Shown one piece after another: positions 1-7,831 of a stretch of DNA of 45,277 bases. The notes beneath the pieces are model-generated. The model saw nothing but the letters and a program-made list of their open reading frames with translations, had not been told where the DNA came from and did not search any database. The DNA comes from CAZFVY01 sp964522665 (GTDB lineage Bacteria; Verrucomicrobiota; Verrucomicrobiia; Limisphaerales; CAZFVY01). A program made the translations under genes and the position numbers. The first letter of the stretch is position 1; each line of letters opens with the position of its first letter. The DNA lies in NCBI GenBank assembly GCA_964522665.1, contig CAZFVY010000054.1, positions 1 through 45,277 of the forward strand, in the 5' to 3' direction.

Positions 1-37
1 GGGCAGCGAATCCGTTCGCAGGCTCGCGACTTGCTAA

Positions 38-1132
38 ATGGCGCTTCAAATGCTACCTAATGCGCCCATGGCCCTGCGATTTGTTACGCCCCAGACCCGG
101 AAGCGGAACCAAGTCGTGGCCATCGATCTCGGAGAACGATTCTCCAAAGCGGTTCACCTCCAACGCAAGGGCGAAGTCTTCAGCCTCTTGAACTTCGTCA
201 TTCAGGACGCGCCGATTTACGAAAAGCAAATGTCGCCCGGCCCGCTGGGCGACCACCTCAAGGCCCTGCACGGCGCGCTCAACCAATCGCCGCGCCAGGT
301 GAGCCTGGCCGTCGGCGCCGCGGACGCGCTGCTGCGCCAGGCCGAGATGCCGCTGGTCCCGGTGGACGATTTGCGGATGATGCTCAAGTTCAACGCGAAG
401 AATTATCTTCAACAGGACCTGCCCGACTACCAATTCGACTGCTTTATCCTCGCCTCGAGCGTCGTCGCCGCGAAATCGGATTTGCCCAAGCAGAATCAAA
501 AATGCAAAGCCCTCGTCGGTGGCGCCCGGCGGCAATTCATCCAGGACCTGCAGACCGCGGTCAAGGCGGCGGGCCTCACGACCGATCACATCGTGCCGGG
601 CCTCATCGGTCTGCCGAACGCCTTTGAGTTGGCGCAACCGGAAGCGTTTCTCAACGAATCGGTCGCCCTGGTGGACATCGGATTCAAGCATACGAGCGTC
701 AGCATCCTGCGCCAGGGCGAGGTCAACCTGACCCGCGTGGTTCCGTTCGGCGGTGACAAACTGACGGCCGGCCTCGCGGAGAATCTCGGCGTCCCGTACG
801 CGGAGGCCGAGCGGCTGAAGCACGCCGCCGGCGAAGATGTGCAGCCTTTATTGCAATCATTGCTCGCGCCCCTCGGGCAGGATTTGCGCGCCTCGATCAA
901 TTTCTTCGAGCACCAGCATGACAAGACCATCAGCCACGTCTTTCTCTCCGGCGGCGCCGCGCGGTCGGATTTCCTGTCGCAATCCCTCCAATCCGAGCTG
1001 ATGGCGCCCTGTCAGGCCTGGAACCCCGCCAGTTTTCTCGCCCTCGAACTGGCGCCGCAGAAGCGGGCCGAACTCGAAGCGTCCGCGTCGCAGCTCGCGG
1101 TGGCGATCGGCGCGGCCATCGCGGCGTTTTAG
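38..1132 (+). CDS. pilM: PilM-like actin-fold ATPase of a type IV pilus/type II secretion platform
   Basis: Cytoplasmic actin-like ATPase that in type IV pilus and related systems binds the N-terminal tail of PilN and links the inner-membrane platform to the cytoplasm. The 364-residue protein shows the actin-fold phosphate-1 motif VVAIDLGERFSKAV near residue 26, a second phosphate-type motif VALVDIGFKHTSVSIL near residue 209 and an adenosine-type motif VFLSGGAARSDF near residue 300. The length is normal for PilM. An in-frame ATG at 68 would remove ten residues and is equally possible; neither start has a clear ribosome-binding site. It is the first gene of a co-directional series with PilN-, PilO- and PilP-like proteins and a secretin. 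Whether more genes of the operon (PilB/PilC/pilin) lie upstream cannot be seen. Confidence 0.88.
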   Translation: MALQMLPNAPMALRFVTPQTRKRNQVVAIDLGERFSKAVHLQRKGEVFSLLNFVIQDAPIYEKQMSPGPLGDHLKALHGALNQSPRQVSLAVGAADALLRQAEMPLVPVDDLRMMLKFNAKNYLQQDLPDYQFDCFILASSVVAAKSDLPKQNQKCKALVGGARRQFIQDLQTAVKAAGLTTDHIVPGLIGLPNAFELAQPEAFLNESVALVDIGFKHTSVSILRQGEVNLTRVVPFGGDKLTAGLAENLGVPYAEAERLKHAAGEDVQPLLQSLLAPLGQDLRASINFFEHQHDKTISHVFLSGGAARSDFLSQSLQSELMAPCQAWNPASFLALELAPQKRAELEASASQLAVAIGAAIAAF

Positions 1133-1140
1133 ACGCAAGT

Positions 1141-2022
1141 ATGCCCATTCGGATCAATTTATTGGCGGAACAACTGGCGGCCGAGGAGTTGCGCCGTCGC
1201 GATCCGGTTAAAAAAGCCTTCTGGCTGGCCGGCCTGGCCGTCGCTCTCATGTTGCTTTGGGCCCTCTATCTCGGACTTAATGTTCGCTCCGAGAGCGCCG
1301 ACCTCGCGGACCTCCAGCTCAAGTGGGCCGCGCAAACCAACACCTCGCTTCAGGCCTCGAACGCCTTCCGCAACTACCTCGATCTCGAGGACAAACTCAA
1401 GTCTTTGGGCCGCTACGCCACCAACCGCTTCCTCTGGGCCAACGCGCTGAATGCCCTGCAATACACGACCGTCACCAACGTCCGCCTCGTCAGCCTCACC
1501 TCCGTCGAGGAATACACGACCAACGCGTTGATCAAAGTGAGCACGAACGTCGTCGTCCCAGTCGCCCAACCGGCCCGCTGGTGGCAGTTTGGCGCCAGCG
1601 CGCCGCCGGCGACCAACCTCGCGCTGCTCGTCACGAATCAAATTCGCGCGATTACCAACGCTCCCCGTTTCCTCACCAATCACTTTCCCGCCACCGCCAA
1701 AGTCGATGTGACCACCAACCGCGCGCTGGCGGAGGCGACCGCTCACATCGAGATTCTCAAACCGTTGACCACCACCACGCGGCGCGCGCTCCTGCTCACG
1801 GCCAAGGATTACAGCGTCCCCGCGGGGCAACAAATCGTGGCGCTGACCAACGCGCTCCTGGCTTCCGATTACTTCAAACGCTACCTCGCCAAAACCAATC
1901 TGACGTGGGACAGCACGTTCACGACCGAGGACGAAAATCCGTTCGATTCGGCCAATCCCCGGCCGTTCATCTCGTTCACCGTGCGCTGCCAATTCCCCGA
2001 GGTCATTCACGCGAATGAATAA
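1141..2022 (+). CDS. pilN: PilN-like inner-membrane platform protein
   Basis: Bitopic inner-membrane protein that would dimerise with PilO and recruit PilM through its cytoplasmic tail. The N-terminus PIRINLLAEQLAAEE is the PilM-binding signature of PilN (consensus IRINLLP). One transmembrane helix spans about residues 26-48 and is followed by a periplasmic coiled-coil and a ferredoxin-like part. At 293 residues it is longer than typical PilN (about 180-200). The extra length lies in the middle and is rich in Thr-Asn pairs, a bias also seen in the secreted proteins of this window. It starts 8 bases after the PilM stop and overlaps the next gene by 8 bases, so tight co-translation is expected. 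Confidence 0.82.
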   Translation: MPIRINLLAEQLAAEELRRRDPVKKAFWLAGLAVALMLLWALYLGLNVRSESADLADLQLKWAAQTNTSLQASNAFRNYLDLEDKLKSLGRYATNRFLWANALNALQYTTVTNVRLVSLTSVEEYTTNALIKVSTNVVVPVAQPARWWQFGASAPPATNLALLVTNQIRAITNAPRFLTNHFPATAKVDVTTNRALAEATAHIEILKPLTTTTRRALLLTAKDYSVPAGQQIVALTNALLASDYFKRYLAKTNLTWDSTFTTEDENPFDSANPRPFISFTVRCQFPEVIHANE

Positions 2023-2680
2023 GCTCTCCGCCGAGAAACGCCGCCAGATCCTCTACGTCGCCATCGGCGCCGCGGCGTTGGTCGGCGCGCTCTGGTTCTT
2101 TGCCATCGGCGGCGAATTGGATCGCATTTACGACCTGGACGAGAAAAACGGGCAAGCCAGGGAGAAGCTCTACCAAAACGACCTCTGGATCACCAAAGCC
2201 AAGAAGGTCCAACCTGAAGTCGAGCACGCCAAGCTCAAGCTCGAGGCGCTCGAAACGGGCATGGCTCCGGCCAATAAGCTCGAGTGGCGGCAATGGCTGC
2301 GGACCCAGCTCTATTTCGTCCAGACGAATTATCACGACCAGGTGATCCTGAGCGAAATCACCCTTGATCCGGGCGAGTGCAACGTGGAGTTGCTCCCCCG
2401 CTTCCCCTATCAGGCCGTGCGCTTCCGCGTGCCAGTTACCGCTTACTTCCAGGATTTCGGCAAATTTCTCGCCGACCTCGAAAATCAGTTTCCATATCTT
2501 AGAATTGAGAACCTTTCGCTCCGCCCGGCCGTTTCGCCGCTCAGTCTCGCCGGCGCCGCCCCGGGCGCCATCTTGCCCGGGACGGACACCGCGGCCGATG
2601 CCGCGCGGGCCGATAAACCACAAAAACTCTCGATCCAGATGCACGTGATCGCGCTGGTAAAACCGAATTCGCCGCCCTAA
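2015..2680 (+). CDS. pilO: PilO-like inner-membrane platform protein
   Basis: Partner of PilN in the inner-membrane alignment complex. The 221-residue protein has a short cytoplasmic tail, one transmembrane helix at about residues 12-33, a charged coiled-coil at about 35-80 and a periplasmic alpha/beta part, the standard PilO layout. The segment around residues 140-165 (FRVPVTAYFQDFGKFLADLE) resembles the conserved core of PilO, where a beta strand is followed by a helix reading F..F...LE. The start codon lies inside the end of the PilN-like gene (8-base overlap). Assignment rests on position and topology as much as on sequence, because PilO families diverge strongly. Confidence 0.78.
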   Translation: MNKLSAEKRRQILYVAIGAAALVGALWFFAIGGELDRIYDLDEKNGQAREKLYQNDLWITKAKKVQPEVEHAKLKLEALETGMAPANKLEWRQWLRTQLYFVQTNYHDQVILSEITLDPGECNVELLPRFPYQAVRFRVPVTAYFQDFGKFLADLENQFPYLRIENLSLRPAVSPLSLAGAAPGAILPGTDTAADAARADKPQKLSIQMHVIALVKPNSPP

Positions 2681-2685
2681 GCGCC

Positions 2686-3183
2686 ATGATCGTCCGGCAA
2701 CTCATCGATATTCTCACCCGTCGCCCGGGCCGCGTCGGGGCGATCGCCGCGCTGGGATGCCTGGGGCTCTCGGTGCTTGCCGCCGACGTCGCGCCCAGCC
2801 CCGCGCCGGCCGAAGGCGAGATTCCCAAATCTGTTTTCACCCCCGGTGGCAAGGACCCGTTCTATCCCGAGGCCAACGCGCCCGAACCGCCCGCCAAGGG
2901 CGCCACCTCCGCCGCCAAACGGGAGGTCCGCCGCGATCTCTACGCCTATTTGAAGATTACCGGATTCATCCACAGCCGGCGGCCCCAGGTGACGATCAAT
3001 ACCACCACTTTCGTGGCCGGCGATCCGCCGCTGGAGGTGAAGTTGATCGTTCCCAACGCCGATAATGTCCCGACGCCGCAAAAGGCGCTGGTCCGGATCA
3101 TCGAGATCCGCGAAAAATCCGTGGTTGTGAATATTGAAGGCCAAACGCAGCCTAGAGAGCTGTTTTGGCACGAAGGACGCTAA
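2686..3183 (+). CDS. PilP-like periplasmic linker protein (probable)
   Basis: A 165-residue exported or membrane-anchored protein with a hydrophobic N-terminal stretch at about residues 16-33. It then has a Pro/Ala-rich linker and a motif FTPGGKDPFYP, which recalls the (K/R)DPF motif of PilP proteins. The C-terminal half (about 85-160) looks like a small beta domain ending in REKSVVVNIEGQ, similar in style to the PilP/GspC homology-region beta-sandwich that contacts the secretin. It sits 5 bases after the PilO-like gene and before the secretin, exactly where PilP is found in pilMNOPQ operons. Direct PilP homology is weak, so no symbol is given. Confidence 0.62.
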   Translation: MIVRQLIDILTRRPGRVGAIAALGCLGLSVLAADVAPSPAPAEGEIPKSVFTPGGKDPFYPEANAPEPPAKGATSAAKREVRRDLYAYLKITGFIHSRRPQVTINTTTFVAGDPPLEVKLIVPNADNVPTPQKALVRIIEIREKSVVVNIEGQTQPRELFWHEGR

Positions 3184-3277
3184 GTGTTAAACCGTAGCGG
3201 CATTGCGAAAATCGGGCCGCCGCGACACGAGTGTCGGTACGAAGATTGAGCCGGTCTGGTATTAACCGTCCACCCGC

Positions 3278-4879
3278 ATGAATACGAAGCTGCTGATTCT
3301 GCTGGCCGCCGGCCTTGGCCTTGGCGCCTGGTCCGGCCTCGCCCAAACCAAGCCGTCGCGGCCCCTCATCCTCGCGCAAGCGTCGCCGAAAGCCGATCGG
3401 CCCGACGCCTCGGGCGCCATTCCGGGCGCGCCGGCGGACGCCGACATCATTCAGTTGCTGCAGTTCGACGAGGACTTGCCCTTGGCCAAGGTCATTAAGG
3501 ACCTCGCCCGCCAGGCCAATACCAACATCCAAATCGATCCCGCGGTCATCGTGACGTTGCCCACCAACACCGTTCCGCCGATTCGCTTCGAGAACATCAC
3601 GCCCCACAACGCGCTCAAAGCGGTGCTGAACAACAATAATCTCCTGCTCGTCGGCGACCCGGAAACCAAGGTCGGCCGCGTCGTCAAAAAACCGACCGAA
3701 GAACCGCTGATCACCCGCGTGTTGCAGATTAAGTATGCCAACCCGACCAATCTGGCGGAAATCGTGATGAAATCGTTCACCAAGAACAAGGCCACCGCGT
3801 TCCCCGATTTCCGCACCAGCCGCCTGGTCGTTTCCGCCGTTCAGAAAGACCTCGACGAGATCACCAATCTGGTCGCCCAACTTGATCTGCCCGCGCGACA
3901 GGTGCTCATCGAGGGACAAATCATGGAAACCTCGCGCAATCCCACGTCGATCAAGGGAATTGATTGGTCCGGCACCCTCTCCGCCCAAAACATTTCGGTC
4001 GGCAACGGCCAGGCGAGTTTCTCCAGCACGACCACGACGCCCGGCGCGCCGGTCACCACCACCCAAACGCTTCCCAGCGGCCGCACGGTCAGCGACACCA
4101 CGACCCCGGGCTCCTCGACGGCGACGACGCTCTCCACCGTCCTCAGTCCGGTCAACAACATCGTCGGGATTACCGCCAACACTTCGAGCGGGTTCAGCCC
4201 CCACACGGCCTTTCTCAACGCGGACGGATTACGCGTCGCGCTTTCGTTCCTGAATCAAGACACCGAGACCGAGGTGATTTCCACGCCGCAAGCCGTCACC
4301 CTGGACAACGAAAAAGCGGTGCTTTCCATCACCCGGGCGTTTCCCATCTTTCAGATCACACCCGGCACCGTGCAATCACCGGCCGGCTCGCAAGTCACCT
4401 GGACCAATCTCGGCACCATTCTCACCGTCACGCCGCGGATCGCCGGCAACAACAACATCTCCATGACGATCGTCCCCGAAGTCTCGAATATTGATTCCAA
4501 AGACCAGCAAGTGATCAACGGCCAGGTCAATTCCGCGAACATCTACGCGATTCGACGAATCGAAACCCACGTCGTCGTCCCCGACGGCGCCACGTTGGTC
4601 ATGGGCGGTCTGGTGAGTGACAGTACCACCAAAAGCTACACGAAAGTCCCGATGTTGGGCGACATTCCGGGGCTGGGCCTGGCCTTCCGCCATGAAAACA
4701 AGACCCGCACGAAGCAGAACCTGCTCGTGTTCCTGACCCCCACGATCGTGACGGACGCCGATTACCAGCCGACGAAGTCAGAGTTTCTGAAAAACCACCC
4801 GCCCGATAGACCGGACAAGGCGGAATCGGCCTGGGACAGCGGCAAACCCAAGACGTGGGGCAAGCCGAAAGACGAATAA
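3278..4879 (+). CDS. Secretin (PilQ/GspD family) outer-membrane channel
   Basis: Forms the multimeric outer-membrane gate for a pilus or secreted substrates. The 533-residue protein has a signal peptide (about 1-22), an N0/STN-like domain (about 65-130), one NolW/N1-type domain (about 140-205, ending in VVSAVQKDLDEITNLVAQLD) and the secretin core beginning RQVLIEGQIMET. The core includes the hallmark VPMLGDIPGLGLAF and ends KQNLLVFLTPTIV. Only one N1-type repeat and no AMIN domains are seen, so it is shorter than classical PilQ or GspD (about 650-750). A Thr/Ser-rich low-complexity insertion lies at about residues 245-290, inside the core. A 94-base gap separates it from the PilP-like gene and contains the palindrome CGACACGAGTGTCG (3223-3236). 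Confidence 0.9.
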   Translation: MNTKLLILLAAGLGLGAWSGLAQTKPSRPLILAQASPKADRPDASGAIPGAPADADIIQLLQFDEDLPLAKVIKDLARQANTNIQIDPAVIVTLPTNTVPPIRFENITPHNALKAVLNNNNLLLVGDPETKVGRVVKKPTEEPLITRVLQIKYANPTNLAEIVMKSFTKNKATAFPDFRTSRLVVSAVQKDLDEITNLVAQLDLPARQVLIEGQIMETSRNPTSIKGIDWSGTLSAQNISVGNGQASFSSTTTTPGAPVTTTQTLPSGRTVSDTTTPGSSTATTLSTVLSPVNNIVGITANTSSGFSPHTAFLNADGLRVALSFLNQDTETEVISTPQAVTLDNEKAVLSITRAFPIFQITPGTVQSPAGSQVTWTNLGTILTVTPRIAGNNNISMTIVPEVSNIDSKDQQVINGQVNSANIYAIRRIETHVVVPDGATLVMGGLVSDSTTKSYTKVPMLGDIPGLGLAFRHENKTRTKQNLLVFLTPTIVTDADYQPTKSEFLKNHPPDRPDKAESAWDSGKPKTWGKPKDE

Positions 4880-4923
4880 TCCGCTTGGCGCGCCGACCGC
4901 AATCTACCGTTTTGGTTTCATCC

Positions 4924-7812
4924 GTGAAACGAACCGCTACCGCCAAATCTCCGATCGCGCCGCGCTGGCCGCTCGTCGGCTTACGTTGCGGAGGCGGTAT
5001 CGCTCTGGCGGCTTGCCTCGCCTTTCTGGCGTCGGGCGCGTCCGGCCAGGTGGTGGTCACTACCCTGGGTGGCGGGCCGGTTACTCCCGGCGGCCCGGCG
5101 GCCGGTTTTCGTGATGGGGACACGCTCCAAAACTCGCAATTCAATTTCCCCGCCGGTTGCGCGCTGGACCCAGCGGGCAATCTGTACATCGCCGATCAAA
5201 ATAATCATGCGATTCGCAAGCTGACGCTCGCCGCCAATCGCTGCGTCACGATCATCACGAATTTGAACGCGCCCGCCGCCATCGTCGTCGATGCCGCGAC
5301 CAATCTCTACGTCGCCGATCAGGGCAGCGGCCGGGTGATCGAGTTTGACCGCTTTGCGTTCCCGGTCTTCACGTGGAGCGGCCTGCCTGGCTTGACCGCG
5401 ATTGCCCTCGACGCGCAAACCAATCTTTACGTCACCCAGCTAAACGGCGCGGTCAGCGAACTCTCGCCCGGCGTCTCCGCCCCGAGACTCATCACCAGCG
5501 GGCTGAATCAGCCGCAAGGAATCGCCGTGCTCGATAGCGGACTGCTCGCCGTCAGCGACACCGGCAATCACTACCTTCGCGTCATCGACCCGGCCACTGG
5601 CGCGACGCTTCACTTTATAGGCTCAACCACGAATGCGGCTGGTGGCTTCCTTGACGGCCCCGCGGAACGGGCCAAATTCAATCAGCCTCACAAGCTCGCC
5701 CGCGCGCCGAACGGCAGCCTCGTCGTCGCGGACCGCCTCAACCATCGCGTCCGCCTCGTCGGCCTCGACAATATCGTCACCACGATTTACGGCATCGACC
5801 CCAGCGACTGGGCCTCAAATTTCCCCGGCTGGGAGGACGGCGACGCCCAATTCGCCGAGGCCCGCGAACCGGTGGGCGTGGCCGTCGGCGCCGACGGAAC
5901 GGTTTACGCCACGGAAGTCTATTACGATCTCGTCCGTCAGGCGACCGGCGCCGGGATCGGTCCGACCGGTTCGACCGGGGGAACCAACGTGACCGTGGCG
6001 CCACCGGCGTTCGCCCCGAACTCCGGCTATTACCCGCTCGGTCAGGCCATTTTCGTAACCAACCCCAACACGAATACCTTCTTCAACAATCGCGTTTTCT
6101 ATACCACCGACGGCTCCGAGCCGACCACGAACAGCGCCGAAGTCATCCTTTCCGGCGCTCACGGCGTCATCGCTTGGCGCGAAACCGCGCGCGACTTGAC
6201 CTCACTCAACGTCAAAGCCTTTAGCGGGCTGAATGCCAGCGCCACGACGCGCGGCCAGCCCGCGGCGACCAATCACGTTGGCGTCACGCGCGACGTCTCG
6301 GCCGGCGTCGGCGCCACGATCGTCCTGCCGGTCACCGTCGAGCTGCTTCCCAATCAAACGCTGCAATCCCTGCAGTTCACGGCGCGGTTGACGCCCCTGA
6401 CCAACGCCACCGGGCGCGTCGCGCCGCCGCTGGCCTTCCCGGTCACGACGCTGCCGATGACCGCGGACGATTTCCTGCCGGTCATTCCCGCCAGCACGAA
6501 TTTGCCCAGCGGCGTTTTCCAAACCAACGGCGCCAGCGCGTTGCTGGCCCTCTCCTACGTCGGCACGAACGCCAATTTCGTCGTCCGCAACTTTGCGGTC
6601 GCCGCCATGCTGGCGCTGCCGATCCCCGTCAACGCGATCCCGGGTGACGCCTACTCGCTGAGCTTCGGCCAAGTCTCCGGCGCCTCGGATGGTCAGCACG
6701 GATTCGTCGCCCTTACCAATCTCCCGCCCACGCAAATCGTCGTCGCCACCAACGCCGGCTACCTGGTCGGCGACTCCGCGCCGGGCGGCTTCTACAACGC
6801 GGAGAACCCCGGCGCGTCAGGCGGCTTCGGCGACGGCAAGCTCGATAATCGCGACGTCAACAACGCCTTCTACGCCTCGCTCGGCATTCATGTCCCGTAC
6901 CCGTTCAGCGACGCGTTCGACGCCATGGACGCGTTTCCAGAAGATTCCGCGGGCGCCGCCGGCGGCGATTTCCGCATCCGCTTTCTCGATTGGCAGATCA
7001 TCCTGCAACGTTCCCTCGGTTTGAAGACGAACAATTGGGTTCGCCAATGGAGCACGAACGGCTTTCGCGTCGCGCTGCCCGCGTCCGGCCCGGTGACGGT
7101 TGGCGGAACCCCGCTGTTATCCGCGGACAGCATCACCGGCGGGCTGACCGGACAAGTCGTGACGCCGCAGGCGCGCATCGTCGGCCCGGCGCTTGGCTCT
7201 GTCCAACCGGGAAGCCGCGTGCAAGCCCCCATCGCGATCAGCGTCGGGTCGGGCGCCTCGCTCGCCGGACTGCAATTCCGCGCCGTCATCGAGCCGGTCG
7301 GCGGCGCGCCCGCGATCGCCGAACCGATCCATTTCGACGCCGCGCCCAATCTGCCATCACCACTGCAGTTGGGCGGGCTGCCGCCAAATCAAACCAGCGC
7401 CGCTTGGTCGTTGCTGCTCAGCCCATTTAATCCCGCCCTTAAGGGCAGCGTTTTGTTGGGCCAACTATCCTTCACCGTTCCCGCCACGGCGACCGCCGGA
7501 CAGAGTTACACGATCCGCTTCGAGAACGCCGACGGCGCGCCGGACGATCACACGGATTACACGATTGGGACGCAGACAGGCAGCGTCGTGGTCGGCGCGC
7601 CCGCCACGGAGCCGCTCCAGGCGGTCGCCGGTTTCCGGGTGAATTGGTACGCCGCCGCGGGCGCTCATTACGTGGTCGAATCAACCGCCGACCTCGGTGG
7701 CGCCTGGACGGTCGAGGCGCCCGATATAGCGGGCTACGGCCGAAATCAGGAATACCTCGACTTCTCCGTCACGACGAATGTGAAGTTCTACCGCGTCCGC
7801 CTCAAGCCGTGA
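4924..7812 (+). CDS. Giant secreted NHL-propeller/cohesin-like/dockerin-like protein, paralog 1
   Basis: Predicted secreted multidomain protein of 962 residues and unknown function. Order: signal peptide ending near ASG-QVV, NHL-type propeller (about 42-340), one chitobiase-C-terminal-like module (YTTDGSEPT, about 360-450), cohesin-like beta-sandwich (456-610), dockerin-like pair (613-703), second cohesin-like domain (753-893) and a C-terminal module ending KFYRVRLKP. The dockerin-like pair has loops GDGKLDNRDVNNAFYAS and GGDFRIRFLDWQ. The GTG at 4924 was chosen because it gives a clean basic N-region and follows the secretin stop; a GTG at 4855 would overlap the secretin and bury the signal peptide. 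It is the shortest-stalked member of a five-gene tandem family and starts 44 bases after the secretin gene. Confidence 0.8.
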   Translation: MKRTATAKSPIAPRWPLVGLRCGGGIALAACLAFLASGASGQVVVTTLGGGPVTPGGPAAGFRDGDTLQNSQFNFPAGCALDPAGNLYIADQNNHAIRKLTLAANRCVTIITNLNAPAAIVVDAATNLYVADQGSGRVIEFDRFAFPVFTWSGLPGLTAIALDAQTNLYVTQLNGAVSELSPGVSAPRLITSGLNQPQGIAVLDSGLLAVSDTGNHYLRVIDPATGATLHFIGSTTNAAGGFLDGPAERAKFNQPHKLARAPNGSLVVADRLNHRVRLVGLDNIVTTIYGIDPSDWASNFPGWEDGDAQFAEAREPVGVAVGADGTVYATEVYYDLVRQATGAGIGPTGSTGGTNVTVAPPAFAPNSGYYPLGQAIFVTNPNTNTFFNNRVFYTTDGSEPTTNSAEVILSGAHGVIAWRETARDLTSLNVKAFSGLNASATTRGQPAATNHVGVTRDVSAGVGATIVLPVTVELLPNQTLQSLQFTARLTPLTNATGRVAPPLAFPVTTLPMTADDFLPVIPASTNLPSGVFQTNGASALLALSYVGTNANFVVRNFAVAAMLALPIPVNAIPGDAYSLSFGQVSGASDGQHGFVALTNLPPTQIVVATNAGYLVGDSAPGGFYNAENPGASGGFGDGKLDNRDVNNAFYASLGIHVPYPFSDAFDAMDAFPEDSAGAAGGDFRIRFLDWQIILQRSLGLKTNNWVRQWSTNGFRVALPASGPVTVGGTPLLSADSITGGLTGQVVTPQARIVGPALGSVQPGSRVQAPIAISVGSGASLAGLQFRAVIEPVGGAPAIAEPIHFDAAPNLPSPLQLGGLPPNQTSAAWSLLLSPFNPALKGSVLLGQLSFTVPATATAGQSYTIRFENADGAPDDHTDYTIGTQTGSVVVGAPATEPLQAVAGFRVNWYAAAGAHYVVESTADLGGAWTVEAPDIAGYGRNQEYLDFSVTTNVKFYRVRLKP

Positions 7813-7831
7813 GCCAGACGAGCACGCCCGC

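Noticed and set aside
3223..3236. Palindrome CGACACGAGTGTCG before the secretin gene
   Set aside because: Only two bases separate the arms, so it is a poor hairpin. It may be an operator or a dispersed intergenic repeat, but no second copy was recognised in the window, so no function is claimed.
3152..4204. Open frame of 350 codons on the - strand opposite the secretin
   Set aside because: Fully covered by the secretin gene, Gly/Arg-rich with no recognisable domain; a shadow of third-position GC bias. The same reasoning removes 1159-2010 (-), 8654-9607 (-), 22023-22766 (-) and 43147-43788 (+).
6760..7030. Possibility that the F-hand region makes these proteins true cellulosome components
   Set aside because: No glycoside hydrolase, carbohydrate-binding module or scaffoldin-style cohesin series is present in the window; only the dockerin-like and cohesin-like resemblance is retained.
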